Source: an uncultured Clostridia bacterium (GTDB lineage Bacteria > Bacillota > Clostridia > Christensenellales > UBA1242). Taken from it: a stretch of 64,000 nucleotides of DNA. This document shows, one piece after another, positions 52,309 to 60,621 of the stretch. Positions within the stretch are counted from its first letter, which is position 1. Each line of letters opens with the position of its first letter. A program made the translations under genes and the position numbers. The stretch covers positions 248,001 through 312,000 of the forward strand of contig CAKVHV010000001.1 of assembly GCA_934754475.1 (NCBI GenBank), given 5' to 3'. The notes beneath the pieces are model-generated. The model searched no databases and had not been told where the DNA came from. It saw only the letters and a list, made by a program, of their open reading frames with translations.

Positions 52309-53601
52309 ATGAAAATGGTTTTGCCTTTGATTATAATTGGAACTACATTAATACTCATGCAGTTGTGCGTTATATTTGACTGGAAGATTAAAACAAAACA
52401 TTTTACATTCTGTTGGTATTGGATAGTTTGTTTAATTGGCGCTTTGGTTTGTGTTGTTTGTGGATTTATCAAAACGGATAGTCTCAAAAACGTTTTTGTT
52501 AGTTCTGGCGGTATGAACCCAATGCAAATCTTAATTATATTTATCTCGGCTTCTAGTTTGTCTGTTCTTCTTGACAAAATTGGATTCTTTAATTATGTTG
52601 CACAACTTGCTTTGAATAAATCTAAATCTAGCCAGACAAAAATATTTTTTACTTTTAATATAATAATTGCAATTCTTACAATATTTACTTCAAACGATAT
52701 AATAATTTTGACATTTACACCTTTTATTTGTTACTTTACAAAACATGCAAAAATTGACCCAACTCCATATCTTATTTCCGAATTTGTATCTGCTAATGCG
52801 TGGAGTATGTTCTTTTATATAGACAATCCTACAAATATTTATCTTTGCTCCTTGCATGGAATAACATTTTTGGATTTTACACTTAAGATGTTCTTGCCGG
52901 CAATTGTGGCAGGGGTTTTCTCATTACTTTTGACATATCTGTTATTCAGAAAGAAACTAAAAACACCAATTAATATCGAAGCCCAAGAACTTCCAAAACA
53001 AAACAAAACTTTGCTATCTTTTGGACTAACAGGACTCATGCTAATGATAGCATTTATGATAGTTGGGCCATATTTGGGACTAGATATTTGGTATATTCCT
53101 TTGGCTTGTGCTGTGGCTACTTATTTGGCTACATTTATCTATCTACTTTGCAAAAAAGAAAAACTTACAATAATTGTTGATGCTCTCAAAGATTTGCCAT
53201 ACTCGCTTATGCCATTTTTGATGTCAATGGCGATAATCGTGGCAACACTTACGGACATTGGATTTATTCAAATACTAGGTGATGCAGTTAGCACTCAAAG
53301 TATGTTTGTAATTGGTTTCTTTGCATTCCTTATGGGAAATGTCGTTAATAATATTCCAATGACAATGTTGTTTACGGGGATACTAGGAACATTTAATGCA
53401 AGTCTAAATACGATTTATAGTGTTGTTATTGCTTCAAATATTTGTGCGTTCCTAACTCCGGTTGGTTCACTTGCTGGAATAATGTTTATGAGTATTCTCA
53501 AAGATAACGATGTTAAGTTTAGTACAAAACAGTTTATTGGCTATGGGGTAATCACTTCTATTCCAGTAATGGCTATAAGTATGCTTATGCTACTTGTTTA
53601 A
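52309..53601 (+). CDS. Ion transporter-superfamily permease (ArsB/SLC13-like)
   Basis: This 430-residue protein has about 11 hydrophobic helices. Duplicated signatures of the IT superfamily: IFTSNDIIILTFTPFICY in the first half and GNVVNNIPMTMLFTGILG in the second, each with a helix break (SND, NNIP). IFISASSLSVLLDKIGFF and PVGSLAGIMF also fit ArsB/NhaD/CitT-like carriers. The substrate (arsenite, Na+/H+ or dicarboxylate) cannot be told; no arsR or arsA is next to it. Confidence 0.75.
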   Translation: MKMVLPLIIIGTTLILMQLCVIFDWKIKTKHFTFCWYWIVCLIGALVCVVCGFIKTDSLKNVFVSSGGMNPMQILIIFISASSLSVLLDKIGFFNYVAQLALNKSKSSQTKIFFTFNIIIAILTIFTSNDIIILTFTPFICYFTKHAKIDPTPYLISEFVSANAWSMFFYIDNPTNIYLCSLHGITFLDFTLKMFLPAIVAGVFSLLLTYLLFRKKLKTPINIEAQELPKQNKTLLSFGLTGLMLMIAFMIVGPYLGLDIWYIPLACAVATYLATFIYLLCKKEKLTIIVDALKDLPYSLMPFLMSMAIIVATLTDIGFIQILGDAVSTQSMFVIGFFAFLMGNVVNNIPMTMLFTGILGTFNASLNTIYSVVIASNICAFLTPVGSLAGIMFMSILKDNDVKFSTKQFIGYGVITSIPVMAISMLMLLV

Positions 53602-53604
53602 ATA

Positions 53605-53638
53605 AAAAATAGTACCTAATAGGTTAGGTACTATTTTT
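53605..53638. terminator. Bidirectional terminator
   Basis: AAAAATAGTACCTAA / TTAGGTACTATTTTT perfect 15-bp stem, TAGG loop, between converging genes. Confidence 0.9.
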
Positions 53639-54159
53639 TATTTCTTTTCAATATCTTTGATAGTTGGAAATATCCAAGTGATATATTTCATAAATTCATC
53701 AGCATCAATATCCTGTGTTGAAAAATATGTCATATATACTCCATTCCAGTGATAAGAATATTTTCCGTCTTTGAAGCCATTTTTTTGATAAAACTTTTTT
53801 CTAAGAATTCTATAATCTGCATTATCGCTTGTGTCATCTTGTTCTTCAACATCGACAACAATAGGGGTATTAGGATAAGTATCTTTAAGCCAAGACAAAA
53901 ATTTTGTTCCATAACCTTGGTTTTGACAATCTGGAACTATTGCAAAGTAATTTAAGTGAAGGAAATTTTCCTTGACAACATAATGCATCATTCCAACAAA
54001 TTTGTCGTTATCGTATTGACCGACCAACTTGAAATCGCCAAAAACCCCACTGAATAATTTATCAAAATCTACTCTTTCGTTTTCAATAAAACTTTCAAGA
54101 TATAATTTTCTAAAGTCATCTGCATTTTTCAAATCTTTTGTTTCAAGGTATTTAATCAT
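53638..54159 (-). CDS. GNAT-family acetyltransferase
   Basis: The protein has 173 residues from the ATG at 54159 (SD AAGG). The GNAT core is seen in LHLNYFAIVPDCQNQGYGTKFLSWL (acetyl-CoA loop QNQGYG) and the C-terminal FYQKNGF. Substrate unknown. Confidence 0.88.
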   Translation of the reverse strand: MIKYLETKDLKNADDFRKLYLESFIENERVDFDKLFSGVFGDFKLVGQYDNDKFVGMMHYVVKENFLHLNYFAIVPDCQNQGYGTKFLSWLKDTYPNTPIVVDVEEQDDTSDNADYRILRKKFYQKNGFKDGKYSYHWNGVYMTYFSTQDIDADEFMKYITWIFPTIKDIEKK

Positions 54160-54299
54160 GTTATTTTCCTTATATGCCTTATTTTTTGTATTAAATAACA
54201 TTATTGTGTAATTTAAAATATTAATTTATTTATTACTTGTATTATGCTACTATTTGTTCGTCTCACAAATCCAAATGAATTGAAAATTTATTAATTTGA

Positions 54300-55193
54300 T
54301 TAATATTTAAAATATTCTTTAAAGTCATTAAGCAAATTTAAAATCTTGTTGTTATGATTGTATTCATATGCTTGTCCAAGTGAATAAATAAACTGATATA
54401 CAAATATTCTATCATTAATGTATTTAAAGTCAAACATTTCTTTACAAAGTTGTTTAAGTAGCGGATATATCATATTGTAATCTTCAATTTTTACATATTG
54501 CTCTGCATGTTCGTTTGCAAATTTCTGTGGTGCATCTAGCATCATTTTTATTATTAAAATTTCATAATCTATAGAACAATACAAAACTCTGTCAAAATCT
54601 ATTAAATATATTTTCCCATTATCAAAAATAAAATTATCAAAATGTGCATCGTTATAAATCAAACATGGTTTGTTTTCAGCAAAAATTTGCTCTAATTTCT
54701 CGTCTTTAAAACGTTTAACACAAGAAGTATCAAATCCTTTTTTGTTTAGAATGTTTATGTTTAAATCAAAACTATTTTGCCATTTTTCAACCCAGTTTGT
54801 AATTTTGAATTTGCTATCTAAAAATTTTGCATCCAACTTATGAAATTTATTTAAAATATTCGCTATTTGAAATATACAATTGTTTCTTTGAGTATTTGTC
54901 AATGTATGCCAAATATCAAATAAACTGTATCCATTTAATTTAGATATTATCAAATAATCTATGCCATCATGATTGCCACTAGTGATGTATTTTGGAATAA
55001 AATCAAGCCTAATATTTTTATAAAATTCTATTTCTTTTTGTAATTTTTCGGGTTTACTAGTAGGGCTTGTAATTTTAATGACATATTTGTCATCAATAAT
55101 ATGAGTAATATTAGTAAATCCTGAGTTTACTTTTTCAATTTTATTGCAAACAATTCCATTCATTGAGCATATTTTTTTGATTAATTCTTGCAT
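54300..55193 (-). CDS. APH-family phosphotransferase
   Basis: This 297-residue protein has the kinase-like fold with N-lobe KYVIKIT, catalytic loop LIYNDAHFDNFIFDNGKIYLIDFDRV (Brenner-type NDAHxDN with catalytic Asp, then DFD metal site). Choline/aminoglycoside kinases share it. Since it stands alone, and the loop is YNDAHFDN rather than HGDxxxxN, resistance cannot be assumed. SD AGGAG at the start. Confidence 0.75.
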   Translation of the reverse strand: MQELIKKICSMNGIVCNKIEKVNSGFTNITHIIDDKYVIKITSPTSKPEKLQKEIEFYKNIRLDFIPKYITSGNHDGIDYLIISKLNGYSLFDIWHTLTNTQRNNCIFQIANILNKFHKLDAKFLDSKFKITNWVEKWQNSFDLNINILNKKGFDTSCVKRFKDEKLEQIFAENKPCLIYNDAHFDNFIFDNGKIYLIDFDRVLYCSIDYEILIIKMMLDAPQKFANEHAEQYVKIEDYNMIYPLLKQLCKEMFDFKYINDRIFVYQFIYSLGQAYEYNHNNKILNLLNDFKEYFKY

Positions 55194-55374
55194 TTGTCTC
55201 CTAGAATTTCAAAATAAATAAAAATTTATTATACAATCCAAATATGTTTATTTTGAAATTTTTTCTATAGTTTTAATTATATATAATAACCATTATGAGT
55301 ATATTCATAGATTAACATCTATCCAAATTTTAGTCAACCTAAATTTGATTAACTACATATAAAATATAAATCAT

Positions 55375-55403
55375 AAAAAAGACTGCAATTTGCAGTCTTT
55401 TTT
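55375..55403. terminator. Bidirectional terminator-like hairpin
   Basis: GACTGCA / TGCAGTC perfect stem with A6 and T6 on both sides, loop ATT. Could end leftward transcription of the tRNA-Ser block. Confidence 0.65.
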
Positions 55404-55447
55404 GATTGTACTATAAAACAACTAGACTCTCTGGTGGCTTTCTAGTA

Positions 55448-55502
55448 CAAAAGAAAAATGGCTCAAAAAGCCATTTTTTATGGCGGAGAGTTAGGGATAC
55501 GT
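55448..55502 (-). repeat. Direct repeat copy 1: tRNA-Ser 3' end plus terminator
   Basis: Near-identical (one indel, one substitution) to 55627-55682; contains the terminator hairpin AAAATGGCT / AGCCATTTT and the tRNA 3' end TGGCGGAGAGTTAGGGAT (complement). No tRNA body attached. Confidence 0.88.
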
Positions 55503-55626
55503 CTATATTAACGAAAGTGAATATATTTCGACACGAGTGTGCTGGCACACAGTGGAAGTGTCGAATACCGGGGTTCGAATGTAACGAAAGTTACAACTGG
55601 CAGAATGCCAGGAATACCAACTCGAA
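55503..55626. other. Hairpin-rich insert between tRNA-Ser 3'-end repeats
   Basis: 124 bases with nested inverted repeats: CGACAC...GTGTCG enclosing GTGTGC-TG-GCACAC, then GTAAC-GAAA-GTTAC and CTGGCA-GAA-TGCCAG. Same layout as the insert at tRNA-Gly; no coding content. Confidence 0.6.
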
Positions 55627-55682
55627 CAAAAGAAAAATGGCTCAAATAAGCCATTTTTTATGGCGGAGAGTTAGGGATTCGA
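55627..55682 (-). repeat. Direct repeat copy 2: tRNA-Ser 3' end plus terminator (functional)
   Basis: Overlaps the 3' end of the intact tRNA-Ser and has its terminator hairpin. Confidence 0.88.
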
Positions 55683-55748
55683 ACCCCAGGATGCTCTCAC
55701 ATCAACGGTTTTCAAGACCGCCGCTTTCGACCGCTCAGCCAACTCTCC
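55661..55748 (-). tRNA. tRNA-Ser (TGA)
   Basis: 88 bases on the minus strand: acceptor GGAGAGT / ACTCTCC, anticodon loop CTTGAAA, long variable arm (GATGTGAGAGCATC region), T-loop TTCGAAT, GCCA end. Confidence 0.95.
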
Positions 55749-56171
55749 ATATTAAATTTTCGGGGCATTTTCAATAATAATTCTAACAGCCCCAAATTCT
55801 AAAAATTGTAAATTTGTTAGAACTTTTGTTAGAATTGTAAGGTGTTGCTCACTAAGTTGTTAGAACTTGGAACTCTCAAAACCCGCCATTTTCGGACAAT
55901 TAAGCAGAAATATTAGAAATCTATGAAATTTCACACCAGCAGATAACTGCTTGTTTTCAAGACCGCCGCTTTCGATTAACTCGTCAAGTTAGTTTAAACT
56001 AACAACAAGGACATTATACAATAAAATTTTTACAAAAGCAAGTGTTTTGTAATATTTTTTTACTTTTAATTTTTTGAATAAATTACATATTTTTTCAAAA
56101 AGAAAAATATAAAATAATTAATTTTATTATGTAATGTTCAAATTTATGTTATACTAAAACTAAGATAAATA
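55749..56171. other. Gene-free region upstream of tRNA-Ser with partial tRNA copy
   Basis: Holds CGGGGC...GCCCC, several GTTAGAA repeats (55818-55880), a 23-base exact copy of the tRNA-Ser anticodon region (55953-55975) and a perfect 16-base palindrome GTTAGTTTAAACTAAC (55988-56003). The rest is A/T-rich with no frame. Confidence 0.5.
55953..55975 (-). repeat. Partial copy of tRNA-Ser anticodon region
   Basis: 23 bases identical to 55708-55730, the anticodon stem-loop and D-arm side of the tRNA. Confidence 0.85.
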
Positions 56172-56618
56172 ATATTTATTTTAATATTCCACAAAATAAT
56201 TATTAAAATAAAGTTTACTGTCAAAGTAAAAGATGGTGTATACAATACAAATAGTTTTGAATGTAATGGCGAGTGGATTGCATTCCAAAAAACTTTGGTT
56301 GTTAATTTCAATAAATTTGATTATTTTGATACAACTATTCAATATAACTCAGATTACAATATTGATTACATCGTAATTCAAAGTGGAGATACACTAAACT
56401 CACTAATTTCTTCGTTTTCAAACGATAATGGAACTTGGTATATTTTGGATAGTGATTATGGTGAAGTTGCTGACAAAGATATTACTATTGCAAATGGGTC
56501 AAAATACGTACTTGATTTCAAATCTAACAAACCTTACATTAAGAGCAATTCTTGTGCGATTTATATATTTGACCACAATCCAACTTCTCAAGATTTTGAT
56601 TTGATTAGCAGTAATTAA
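56172..56618 (+). pseudogene. 5'-truncated gene remnant of unknown function
   Basis: Open frame of ~148 codons without ATG; the frame is KFTVKVKDGVYNTNSFECNGEW... to DPTSQDFDLISSN-like end. The start in good coding sequence can only be a TTG at 56295, with no SD. Contains strand-rich GDTLNSLISSF and ITIANGSKYVLDFK, like C-terminal domains of surface lipoproteins. Its beginning is lost next to the tRNA-Ser block, with a good terminator after it. Confidence 0.5.
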
Positions 56619-56626
56619 AAAATATA

Positions 56627-56664
56627 AATAAGACTTTGGCAATTTAGCAAGGTCTTATTTTTTT
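56627..56664 (+). terminator. Terminator after remnant gene
   Basis: AAATAAGAC / GTCTTATTT outer stem with imperfect inner part and a T-run. Confidence 0.7.
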
Positions 56665-56834
56665 AGTTGTAAAATTTAGAGATTACAAAATAATTAATTT
56701 ATTAAAATTAGATTTAAATAACTATACAAATTTTCAAAAATGTATAATATCTTTTTGTGATAAAATTAATTTAATTGACAAAAATTATTAGAAAAAATAA
56801 AATTAAAGTGTAAAAAAATTCAAGGGAGTGTTGT

Positions 56835-57404
56835 ATGGAAGGATTTAAAAATTTTTGCAAAAAACTTAAATGGGATAGCATAATAATTTCGCTTTTGACA
56901 ATTATTCTAGGGATAGTCTGTGTTGTTGTTCCAAATGAATCGGGGAATGTTCTTACTTTGATATTCGGAATCTCTTTGATTGTTATGGGTGTATGCTTAA
57001 TTATTAGATTATTCACAGTTGATACATTTTTGACCGAACATATTTTGTTACTATCTATTCTTATGATAATTTCGGGCATATTTATTTTGATATTCCCAGA
57101 AACTATCAAGAGTTTAATGACTGTTTTGTTTGGTATGTTTATAATACTTGACTCAGTTTCGTCATTGTCAGATAGTATTTATTTGTGCAAAGCTAAAATC
57201 AAAGGTTGGTCGGTTCTATTTATCTTGTCACTAATGACAATTGTTTTGGGAGTAGGTGTTATGTTTTCTACTTTTGAAACTGTCATGATATTTGCTGGTT
57301 GTTCATTAATTATTGAAGGTGTAAGAAAATTTGTTACAACTCTAATCTACAGCCACAAAATCAAAGTTGCCAAAAAACAACTCAAAGAAAACGGGCTTAT
57401 CTAG
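56835..57404 (+). CDS. HdeD/DUF308-family membrane protein
   Basis: This 189-residue protein has six hydrophobic helices in three similar pairs, as in DUF308: ILGIVCVVVPNESGNVLTLIFGISLIVMGV and IISGIFILIFPETIKSLMTVLFG. HdeD links to acid resistance in E. coli, but the family role is open. SD GGGAG; terminator behind. Confidence 0.8.
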   Translation: MEGFKNFCKKLKWDSIIISLLTIILGIVCVVVPNESGNVLTLIFGISLIVMGVCLIIRLFTVDTFLTEHILLLSILMIISGIFILIFPETIKSLMTVLFGMFIILDSVSSLSDSIYLCKAKIKGWSVLFILSLMTIVLGVGVMFSTFETVMIFAGCSLIIEGVRKFVTTLIYSHKIKVAKKQLKENGLI

Positions 57405-57421
57405 TTTTAGAGATTTTTTAA

Positions 57422-57498
57422 GCGGGAGAAGAGTGAACAATGCAAAGTATTTTTTGCTTTAACAAATATGTTCACAATTTCCCCCGTTTTTTGTTTTT
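57422..57498 (+). terminator. Large-hairpin terminator
   Basis: CGGGAGAA...TGAACA pairs with TGTTCA...TTCCCCCG around an inner GCAAAG-type hairpin; T-run after it. Confidence 0.65.
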
Positions 57499-57526
57499 TA
57501 ACATTTTTAATTATGTCAAAAAGGTG

Positions 57527-57555
57527 TTTACAAATTAATTTAGATTTTGTATAAT
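57527..57555 (+). promoter_or_regulatory. Promoter of Rho-like gene
   Basis: TTTACA, 17 bases, TATAAT, with a 72-base leader. Confidence 0.65.
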
Positions 57556-57627
57556 ATGTTTGTACAAATTGAAAAACCAAAGAAAAGTTAAGGCAAATTA
57601 ACAGATTAATTTGTTAAAGGAATTAAT

Positions 57628-58878
57628 ATGATGAGTGAATATAATTTGGAATACATACAAAAATTAAGAATTCATGAACTAAGAGATTTTGCTAGACAAG
57701 TTGGAATTGCTAGTCCAACAACTATGAAAAAAGAAGATTTAATATCCAAAATCAAGGCAGTAATGAGTTCTGGAGATTCATCAAAGTTAAGTGAGAAATC
57801 GTCAAGTCCGGACTCGTTAGACTTTTTTTCGCTACTTACATCAGCAAATTCAAATTTGCTAAATGAATTACTTGTCAAATCTAGTAAAAATGTTGAAAAC
57901 ACTGTTCCTAACGAGAATGGGGATTTATCTAATACTCTTGTAATGAAAAAAAGTATGCTCAATAATATAAATACACCATATGCTTATTCTTCAAGTAATT
58001 TTATTGGGCTTAGTTTTAATGTTGGACAAGGTCCAATCAAATATGACGAAGATATTTCGGAAATGGAAGGATACTTGGATATTCATCCAAATGGTTATGG
58101 AATTGTAAGAGCCAATGGATTTATGCCAAGTTCAAGAGATGCCTATCTTACTATGGCACTTGTTAAAAAGTACAAACTCAAAACTGGTGATTATGTAACC
58201 GGCAAGGTTAAGTATATATTGGAAGGCAAGCCAAGAGTTATGTTTGATATTCTTAGTGTAGATAACAAACACGATTCAAGTCTTCAAAGTTTTGATGAAG
58301 TTCCTTACAAGAAAGGCAATGATACCTTTTATCTTGACAAATTTGAGATGAAAATAACAATTGGCGAAAGATTATATGTCAAGAATATGAGTATTGAAGA
58401 TGCGGTTAAATTAGGTTTTGACTTGGTTGATGAAAACGATGCTTGCGTCAAACTTATCAATCTCAAGGCTTTGCCAGAAGAGTGTTTTGAATCTCATCAG
58501 AAAATGCAAATAATTAATTGTGAATTTAATAAGACTGAGTCGGATGTAGTGGATACAATCGAACTTGTTTTGGAAAGAGTTAAGAGAGAATTTGAAAGGG
58601 GTAAGTCAAATGTAATAATGATTTACAACTTTAGCGAACTTATAAGAATGTATAATGTCGCTATGGAAGGATGCTATACATTCAACAAATTTAATGCTCA
58701 AGCTCTCAACAAACTAAGAAATATTATGTATACCGCCAAATACTCGGATACCAAGCGAAATGTTACAATCATGTGTATAGATAGAGTCGGGGTTTCTGAA
58801 GATGTTCAAACTATAGTTAACTCCGAATTTATGCCTTTGTTTAATACAAAGTACGACTTTAACGATTTTAGAAAATAA
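57628..58878 (+). CDS. Rho homologue without ATPase motifs
   Basis: This 416-residue protein has an N-terminal Rho_N helix domain (about 1-47, LRIHELRDFARQVGIASPTTMKKEDLI), a Ser/Asn-rich linker, and a cold-shock-like RNA-binding domain (146-210) with EGYLDIHPNGYGIVRANGF, DAYLTMALVKKYKLKTGDYV. The C-terminal part still aligns with the Rho motor (VLERVKREFERGKSNVIMI followed by LIRMYNVA and QALNKLRNIMYTAK). However, the P-loop segment is deleted, the D-E-R-P region reads KALPEEC, and the Walker B Asp is replaced (VIMIYNF for VILLDS). It should bind RNA but not hydrolyse ATP. Own promoter and terminator. Confidence 0.75.
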   Translation: MMSEYNLEYIQKLRIHELRDFARQVGIASPTTMKKEDLISKIKAVMSSGDSSKLSEKSSSPDSLDFFSLLTSANSNLLNELLVKSSKNVENTVPNENGDLSNTLVMKKSMLNNINTPYAYSSSNFIGLSFNVGQGPIKYDEDISEMEGYLDIHPNGYGIVRANGFMPSSRDAYLTMALVKKYKLKTGDYVTGKVKYILEGKPRVMFDILSVDNKHDSSLQSFDEVPYKKGNDTFYLDKFEMKITIGERLYVKNMSIEDAVKLGFDLVDENDACVKLINLKALPEECFESHQKMQIINCEFNKTESDVVDTIELVLERVKREFERGKSNVIMIYNFSELIRMYNVAMEGCYTFNKFNAQALNKLRNIMYTAKYSDTKRNVTIMCIDRVGVSEDVQTIVNSEFMPLFNTKYDFNDFRK

Positions 58879-58892
58879 TATTTTTTAAATTT

Positions 58893-58930
58893 AAATAGAA
58901 GCAAGAAACTTGGATTTGCTTCTATTTTTT
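58893..58930 (+). terminator. Terminator after Rho-like gene
   Basis: AAATAGAAGCAA / TTGCTTCTATTT 12-bp stem, T-run. Confidence 0.85.
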
Positions 58931-59111
58931 GTTAAATCATGGTTTAAAATTATTAACATATTACTAAGTTATTTCATATATAACATTAAATACAATTTGA
59001 TAAATTTGTACATAATAAATCTAAACCAAAAAAATTTAATAAAGTTTTTTACAAGAAATACTTTACTTAAAACAAATTGTATGATAAAATAACAACGTCT
59101 GAATTTGATAT

Positions 59112-59186
59112 GGCACCTTAGCCAAGTGGTAAGGCCCGGGTCTGCAAAACCCTCATGCCTCAGTTCGAATCTGAGAGGTGCCTCCA
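59112..59186 (+). tRNA. tRNA-Cys (GCA)
   Basis: Acceptor GGCACCT / AGGTGCC, anticodon loop CTGCAAA, T-loop TTCGAAT, TCCA end; 75 bases. Confidence 0.96.
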
Positions 59187-59215
59187 ATATTCTATTTCAA
59201 ATTTGGACAAACTAT

Positions 59216-59302
59216 GCTGGTGTGGCGGAATCGGCAGACGCACAGGACTTAAAATCCTGCGGTGTAACAACCGTACCAGTTCAAGTCTGGTCACCAGCAC
59301 CA
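59216..59302 (+). tRNA. tRNA-Leu (TAA)
   Basis: 87 bases: acceptor GCTGGTG / CACCAGC, anticodon loop CTTAAAA, long variable arm, T-loop TTCAAGT, ACCA end. Adjacent to an integrase and so a likely integration target. Confidence 0.95.
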
Positions 59303-59375
59303 AAAAATCCTTTGATATATGGGATTTTTGAATATTATGAGATTGTGTAAAATTTTTACATAATCTCTTTTTTTT
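59303..59375. terminator. Two terminators between tRNA-Leu and integrase
   Basis: AAAAATCC / GGGATTTTT (59303-59330) for the tRNA and GAGATTgTGTAAA / TTTACAtAATCTC (59339-59367) with T8 for both directions. Confidence 0.7.
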
Positions 59376-59411
59376 GTCATTTTTAACACAAAAGTGATGT
59401 CAAAAATGATG

Positions 59412-60581
59412 TCAAATTTCATAGTATAAATTATTGTATAATTTATGTATATTTTCTTTGCTATTTGTTCTATCTTTTTTGATATAAATATCTTGAGTAA
59501 TTTGTGTTGTTGAGTGTCCTAACCAACTACTAATTAGTTTAATTGGTGTGCCTAAATACATATGATTAGTTGCAAATGTGTGTCTTAATGTGTGTATTCC
59601 ACCTTTTATATTTAAACTTTTTAGTATTTCTTTGAATTGACGATATACTTTTTCTTTGTTGAATTTTTTTAGAATATTTGAATTGTTTATTATAAAGTTT
59701 TTTGCTTCGTTTGATAAATCTATAGTTTTTGTTGGCAATTCATCTTCATGTTGTTTTAAGTTTTTTGCAATAAGTATATTGTTTTTTGTATCTATATCCT
59801 TTTCTATATCTTTATAATTTAATTCGTCTTTTCTTAGTCCTGTTATTAGATATATCAGTATTGGTACTTTTATTTCGTGGTCTTTTATGTAATTAAGTAT
59901 TTTTACTTGTTCATCATATGTGAATGGTGGTCTTATGCTCTTTATTTTCTTTTCTTTTATAAAAGCATTGAATGGATTGATTTTGATTTTTCCTAATTCT
60001 AGTGCTTTCTCTAAGCTTGCCTTGAAATATAATATACATTTTTCTTTTGGTCTTGATTTTGGAATTTTATTAAAGTAATTTTGTAATTCTGTAGTATCAA
60101 GTTTGTTTAAGAATATATTATGAAAATATTGTAATTTTTTAAATAGTATATTTTTTATTTCTTCTCCAGTTTGAATTGAAACAAATTTTTCTTTGAAAAT
60201 TCTAAACCATTCATAAAACCAGTCAATAATTTTAATTTTATTGGTTAGATTTCTTTTTATAATTTCTTTATTTGCTTGTTTGATTTTTCTATATTTATTA
60301 ATTATTTCTTGCTGTGTTTTTCCGTAAATATATATTCGGTTTTTGTTGATAGTTATTGTTTTTTGGTATCTACCATCTTTTCTTTTTGTAATTGTCATGT
60401 CTTGCTCCTTATTATTTTCTAATAATTGACAAGACATATTTTTTTCTTTTTGATTAAATAATTCTTCTTCAGCTTCAAATTTGCCAACAAAAAATTGGAT
60501 TATTTCTAAAGCATTTTTTAGTTCTTGCTCAGCTTGTTTGCTGAGTTTTAAATAGTTTTTTGTAAAGAATTGGTTATACAT
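59412..60581 (-). CDS. Tyrosine recombinase (integrase)
   Basis: This 389-residue protein has an AP2-like arm-binding domain (KRKDGRYQKTITINKNRIYIYGKTQQEI), an SAM-like core domain, and a catalytic domain with Arg in LITGLRKDEL, HTLRHTFAT (His-x-x-Arg), WLGHS and the nucleophile Tyr in QDIYIKKD. It ends 109 bases from tRNA-Leu, which suggests the tRNA 3' end as attB. A second start at 60398 (ATG with strong AAGGAG) gives 328 residues, beginning at the arm domain; the 61 residues before it are a helical extension. Confidence 0.92.
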   Translation of the reverse strand: MYNQFFTKNYLKLSKQAEQELKNALEIIQFFVGKFEAEEELFNQKEKNMSCQLLENNKEQDMTITKRKDGRYQKTITINKNRIYIYGKTQQEIINKYRKIKQANKEIIKRNLTNKIKIIDWFYEWFRIFKEKFVSIQTGEEIKNILFKKLQYFHNIFLNKLDTTELQNYFNKIPKSRPKEKCILYFKASLEKALELGKIKINPFNAFIKEKKIKSIRPPFTYDEQVKILNYIKDHEIKVPILIYLITGLRKDELNYKDIEKDIDTKNNILIAKNLKQHEDELPTKTIDLSNEAKNFIINNSNILKKFNKEKVYRQFKEILKSLNIKGGIHTLRHTFATNHMYLGTPIKLISSWLGHSTTQITQDIYIKKDRTNSKENIHKLYNNLYYEI

Positions 60582-60621
60582 GGTTTTAACCGCCTTTTTT
60601 TATTGTGTATAATCAACTCCT

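Noticed and set aside
54300..55193. Aminoglycoside resistance gene
   Set aside because: Only the general APH kinase fold is visible; no close resemblance to a resistance enzyme can be claimed.
55406..55777. 123-codon frame on the + strand over the tRNA-Ser region
   Set aside because: It reads through tRNA-Ser, its terminator and duplicates (residues like LWRRVRDSNPR), a known false frame over tRNA genes; no SD.
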